Shown here: positions 59,427-64,000 of the stretch, in pieces | Layout: every line of letters starts with the position of its first letter | Position numbering within the stretch: the first letter of the stretch is position 1 | NCBI GenBank assembly: GCA_018894105.1 | Contig: CM032117.1 | Span: 89,501-153,500, forward strand | Reading direction: 5' to 3' | Length of the DNA stretch: 64,000 bases | Source: Jacaranda mimosifolia | Taxonomy: Eukaryota; Streptophyta; Magnoliopsida; Lamiales; Bignoniaceae | Made by a program: the position numbers and the translations under genes | Notes under the pieces: generated by a model | What the model saw: the letters and a program-made list of their open reading frames with translations, nothing else | Databases searched by the model: none | Told to the model about the DNA's origin: nothing

Positions 59427-59840
59427 GCAGTTGCAAAAAGAATATACCTTTTAGTGTTTCTTATCAATAATGATAATACTAATAATAACAAAGATTGGTG
59501 TATGAAATTCTTAAGCTGTCAACAAGTGTTGCATCCAACTCAACTTAGCTGTTGTTATGCCTATTCAATGTGTATCACTTACACAATGTAGTTTGCAATT
59601 AGCTATAATGGATTATGTATGTTGCAAAAATGGCCAAAAATGCCCCCCCATCCCAATTCCCATCACACTAATCTATATATCTATGTATGTATACTAATGA
59701 AAAGATAAGACTTAATAATATGTATGTATATGTACGTATGCGTATGTATATCTCTATGAACTAAAGAGGATTTGCATCAAGTATTATTATTTATTATTCT
59801 AAAGGCAAGCCAAGTACCCCTGTTACCCTGTAGGGTATTA
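59427..59840. other. Spacer between bromodomain and coiled-coil genes
   Basis: Contains the 3' UTR of the bromodomain gene (TATAATGG and AT-rich DNA) and a GTATGTATATGTACGTATGCG-type alternating stretch near 59720-59750. No gene. Confidence 0.55.
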
Positions 59841-59847
59841 CTGCTAG

Positions 59848-59855
59848 TATAAATA
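59848..59855 (+). promoter_or_regulatory. TATA box and CT-rich leader of the coiled-coil gene
   Basis: TATAAATA at 59848-59855 lies about 290 bases before the ATG. A strongly pyrimidine-rich stretch (about 59931-59995: CTCTCCCTCCTCCCCTCTC and CTTTCTTTCTTTC) follows, a common plant leader feature. The transcription start would be near 59880. Confidence 0.55.
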
Positions 59856-60140
59856 TAGGATTTCGGGTGTGAAAACATAAAAGCAGGGAAGTTCGTTATA
59901 AAGTGCGCTCACATCCGGACATCCAATTTTTACTCTCTCCCTCCTCCCCTCTCTCTCAATCTCTCTCTGTTTCTTTCTTTCTTTCTGCCCCTTCAGATCA
60001 AATCACTGCATCCTTAAATATATTCATTTTCGCTGGCCGTCCTCCGGAGGTAGTAACGGCGCCCTCAAGCGGGTTTTCTTTAATTTGTTAAAAGATAGAT
60101 TGAGATCCCATTACAAAGAATACCAAGAAAAAAGAGAAGG

Positions 60141-62650
60141 ATGGCTTACAGGAGGAGGCAGGGGCTGGGAAGATCATACACATTCAAGGAAGATGTGCAC
60201 CAGCCACCGGAAGAGGCGGACACGGCCGCGTCGTATTCCAGATCCTCATCTCTGGCGGCTCAGGCAATAAGGGCCTCCGCCGCGCATCACGATTCCTCGC
60301 ATTCCTCCGCCCATGACCACACCGCTTCCAAAGAACACTCCAAGGTTCCTTTTTTTCTTTTTTTTTTCTTTTTTCCTTTATTCTTCTATTTAGGGATCGT
60401 ATACCTTAAACATGGAATGTCTGTTGCATGCATCTTTTTTTTTTTTTTTTTCATATATATTTGAGAGCAATGTTGTCCTTGGCAATATCTTAAACATGAC
60501 ATTTATCTCATCTGCTACTATCTAGCTATCAATTGACATGGCAATTGGAAAATTTTGATTGCTCATCAGAGTCTCACAGCTAGAAATATACGTACGTATT
60601 CTCTTTTTTCCATGACACTCGAAAATTGGAGTTGTTGCCTTATGTGATGCGGTGCATAAAAACAGGGAGGGCCTACCTATGACTACACATCCATGGGAAG
60701 TTCAATTGAAGGAGGCAGCTTCTGGGGGGTTCTCGCTAGAAAAGCTAAAGCAATTCTCGAGGAGGATAATGCGCCTCATCACTCTGAATATACTAACAAA
60801 ACAATGCCACAAATGGAACTCCATTCCTCCAGGATCGACCAGGTTAAGATACTACCTTGCGGCTTGCTCTTCTTTCCACGTACTAACGCTTTAGAAATTT
60901 AAATTTGGTTTACAATTTTTGTGCTGTTTTTTCTATTTATTTGTTTGTAAAGACCCATACTTTCATGCAATCCTTGTAGAATTAACTCTTGGGCTAAATC
61001 TCATTGTCTTGCTTGTAATGTCTTCCGCTCCTTTGATTTATTTTGTTTTTTTATTTTCTAAATTCAGGTTGATATCTCAAAAAAGATGGACAATCCTACT
61101 CTGCGTAAGGGACTAGATGCATTCACATCTTCCGTGAACCGCATTGGTGACTCCATTGGGAATGCATTGGAGGTAAATTGCAACAGATCTTGTTGTTAGA
61201 AGATTTATCTTCTCTGTCTAACCTGTCCCACGAATTTTGGGTGTGTTGTTTGAAATACTAGAGACCATTAGTGCCACCACTAGCGAATATTTGGTGTCCT
61301 GTGCACGAATAATTTTCAAAATTTATGTCAGCTTCGTTGAAGTCTCAGATGAGTTACGTTGTGGCATATCATCAACATCTGTTTTGCCTTAAATTTCCAG
61401 GAAGGACGCACAATTGTCGAAAATAAGACTGCACATTTTATTCAAGAAACACGTAAACTACAGATAAGGAGAAAAGGAATGAATTCTGATGAACAGAATC
61501 TTGCATCTGGTGCACATGGTCCATGGCAGCAATCAACGCAATTACAGAATCAAACCAGCCAAGAAGATCAGCTCAAGGCATCTCGCGACGTAAGGTGGCC
61601 CACTCTGTAAAATTGTGTTATCTGATTCATGCCTTACAAAGATATTCATTCTCTTAACTAAAAAAGATCATTTTTTTTTTCTTTTCCATCTACTTGAAGG
61701 TTACTTGATAATTTAAGAAGTCCATTATCTTTGTGATAGGTAAAGGGTATGCAGATGGCATCAGTTTTGCTTAGAAGAAACAATTGTTTGGTTGCAAATT
61801 AAATATCTGTTTACCGCAAGAGGTTTGGGGGAAGAAGTAAACAAGCAATGACAATGAATTAAGAAGTGACTTTTTAGAAAGATGACAGATTATTTTCTGT
61901 TTGTAGTAACTAGCACCATTTGTTCACCATGGAGCTTTTACATTTCTTATAAGTTACAGTTTCTTGATCTGTAGATGGTCTTGTGTGTGATATTTTGTTG
62001 CATTGACAGGCATTGTGTTCATGTCCTTTGGATTACAGGTGGCAATGGCTACAGCTGCTAAAGCAAAACTACTACTTCGAGAGCTGAAAACAGTTAAAGC
62101 CGACCTTGCTTTTGCAAAACAACGGTGCTCTCAGCTAGAAGAAGAGAATAAAATCCTTAGAGAGGCTCGTGAAAAGGGAGTGAATCCTGCGGATGATGAC
62201 CTGGTATGTATATGCTTATGTTATACATTCCTTGAAGAATTAAATCAACTCTACACACTATCTAAAGTAAAGTCTAAACTTGTGAACATACATATATGTC
62301 ATATTCAGATACGCGTTCAACTGGAGACACTTTTGGCCGAGAAGGCTCGTTTGGCTCATGAAAATTCAATTTATGCTCGGGAGAACAGATTCTTGAGAGA
62401 GATTGTGGAATATCACCAGCTGACGATGCAAGATATTGTGTACTTGGATGAAGGGATTGAAGAGGTTACTGAAGCTTATCCTGTACCAGCAGTGTCCAGG
62501 ATGCTGTCCGTCTCCCCGCCCTCGCCATCACGTATGTCGCCACCGTCCCCCTCTCATCAGATTCCTTTGTCTAGAAGCTCTTCTCTCACGAAAAAGGAAA
62601 TGCTCCCCACACCGGACATTCCTAAGACAGCAGAGTCAACCAGAGGCTGA
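60141..62650 (+). CDS. Plant coiled-coil protein of unknown function
   Basis: Seven exons: 60141-60344, 60666-60842, 61068-61172, 61401-61589, 62039-62203, 62309-62650 by my splice sites (six coding segments), giving 393 residues. Seen: Ser/His-rich N-terminus ([20 protein letters not shown]); a conserved-looking [70 protein letters not shown]; then heptad-rich helices at about 226-272 ([30 protein letters not shown]) and 281-318 ([32 protein letters not shown]); a Ser/Pro-rich tail ([14 protein letters not shown]). It resembles plant proteins annotated as tropomyosin-like or GRIP/coiled-coil; I do not assign an ortholog. The SP-rich tail offers proline-directed phosphorylation sites. Likely a scaffold or cytoskeletal/Golgi-associated protein, by inference only. 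Note: the coding segments number six; no seventh coding exon was found. Confidence 0.85.
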
Positions 62651-62796
62651 TGGCTGATGGTTTTCTTTTTCATTCATTCTTATTGTTCTTTTGGCTAGTT
62701 GAGAATCTCGATTCTTTCATTTCATCAGAAGATTTTTAATGTATCAGACTAGACTGGTTGTCCGTCTTTTGTGCTTAAAAGTTCATCCAATTTTGC

Positions 62797-62841
<45 letters not shown>

Positions 62842-64000
62842 CATAGATGCGTGGTTGTGTTTGGCTTGGTTTTGGCAGCAAGAACCTACATAGAATTAGC
62901 TGCTGGTGCTGCAATCACAATTCACACACAAGCGCTTTTAATTCATTGAAGATGGCTAAAACCATGCCGCATTACAAAATCAATAAACAAATATTTATAA
63001 TTTATTATTGCATTGTTGCTGTTGTCTCTGCAATCAACATTCGCCCTCGCCTCCGCCTCCGCCTCCGCCTCCTCCTCGGATAGATTTGTCATCATTCAGT
63101 GCAATCCCATAAAATTATTATGTTAAAATCATGCAGAGGCAGAGCAATCCTATGTAAACTCTCTGCAATCAACAACTCGTAGAACCACGTCTATCCCTCT
63201 CACCGCTCTATTTAGCAGTTACCATATCTGCAATCAACCACTTAGACACAATTATTTTCTTCATGCACAGGCACAGCCATCCCATATGTACAATTACTCC
63301 ACACCCAATGACTTGATTAAAAATTGAAAATTTAGATATCCATCCAAATTTATACACAAGTTCGATTGGTATTGGAAAAGTTCATTGGATCGGCCTTAAG
63401 ATGTTGGTGGAGCTCATTGCCCCTCCTCTTTGTCCTTATTATATTGTGCCATGTTTACTCCTTTTTCATCTATTTATCCACTTAAGCACAACTATTTAAT
63501 TGAATGCACTTTCATTTAAGAATTATCCCACTGCCACGAATTTTTTTTAAGTTCAATTTATATCTCACGCAACATTTTTGAGTGCTCAAGAAGCACATTC
63601 AAGTAAGTTAAAAGTTTCAGATAATGCTACTCCTATTATTTGGTTTCCGACACCTACTCATACAAGATTTTTTTTTTCAAACAGGAACAACAGTCCCAAG
63701 AAACCAAACCACACACCAGATCAACCAACCACAAACCCATATGACCTTCATGCTTCAGTTAAGATTCCACTTTTTGTTTCTTCCCCTTAACAGGATAGTT
63801 TGCTATACCCGTTTAGCGAGGAGATTTCATTATAATTTAAAAAGAAAATATGAAAAAGAACAGCTTTTATATACGGTGCATGCTGTTGCATATACCATTG
63901 ACCACTAACGTAACTCCGGGCAACATGAACCCTTCACATGCATTTTCTGATTACAACATATCAACAGATGGGGCATTTCTATTGGCCACTGCAGACTATA
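62651..64000. other. 3' flank and spacer to window end
   Basis: Contains the 3' UTR of the coiled-coil gene, a (TA)n(GA)n run at 62797-62841, a hexanucleotide (CGCCTC)n run at 63045-63075, and diverged repeats around TGCAATCAACA (63030, 63166, 63231) and TCATGCAGAGGCAGAGCAATCC / TCATGCACAGGCACAGCCATCC (63130, 63262; first 20 bases compared). Open frames have no domain. Confidence 0.5.
62797..62841. repeat. (TA)n(GA)n compound microsatellite
   Basis: About ten TA units followed by about thirteen GA units, in the probable 3' UTR or just beyond the coiled-coil gene. Confidence 0.95.

Noticed and set aside
63578..63908. Open frames near the window end
   Set aside because: No domain, biased composition, no gene signals.

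Overview
The window is nuclear DNA of a eudicot plant. Genes are split by GT-AG introns, spacers are very AT-rich with many (TA)n, (CT)n and (ATT)n microsatellites, and the proteins match plant families: cactin, B1-type CDK, LEA_2, CML42-like calmodulin-like protein, PIN-LIKES carrier, RING-H2 ligase, bromodomain protein and a coiled-coil protein. No species is assigned.

Layout. 1-4674 (+) holds the 3' two thirds of a cactin gene, cut by the window edge. 4675-11041 is an AT-rich spacer with a Helitron-like element (5951-8206) and a 1.8-kb terminal-inverted-repeat (TIR) element (8777-10602). 11042-13468 (+) is a B1-type cyclin-dependent kinase with a Tourist-like MITE in its fourth intron. 17144-17734 (+) is a single-exon LEA_2/NHL membrane protein. 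19286-19636 (-) is an unrecognised small gene. 20279-22133 is a three-deep nest of TIR elements, and 23159-23647 is a hAT-type MITE with a perfect 8-bp target duplication. 24636-25208 (+) is a CML42-like EF-hand protein. About 6.7 kb of gene-free AT-rich DNA follows, with another TIR element and local tandem repeats.

32895-37817 (+) is a ten-exon PILS6-like auxin carrier gene. It converges on an intronless-CDS RING-H2 gene at 38529-40184 (-). 41499-54825 is a repeat block: a decayed Ty1/copia retrotransposon (41499-46790) and, only 6 bp away, an 8.0-kb CACTA element (46797-54825) with degenerate tnp2- and Transposase_24-like genes on the minus strand. 55856-59426 (+) is a bromodomain protein gene and 60141-62650 (+) a coiled-coil protein gene. 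The rest of the window has no gene I can support.

The host genes act in unrelated processes (splicing, cell cycle, membrane/stress, calcium sensing, auxin homeostasis, ubiquitylation, chromatin, probable cytoskeletal or Golgi scaffolding) and form no pathway or cluster. The most distinctive content is the transposon structure: element ends and target duplications can be read directly for several families. I did not find a convincing undescribed biochemical system. The best leads are the nested elements, the 6-bp spacing between copia and CACTA, the GC-rich 40-bp repeat island inside the CACTA element, and the unrecognised minus-strand gene near 19.5 kb.
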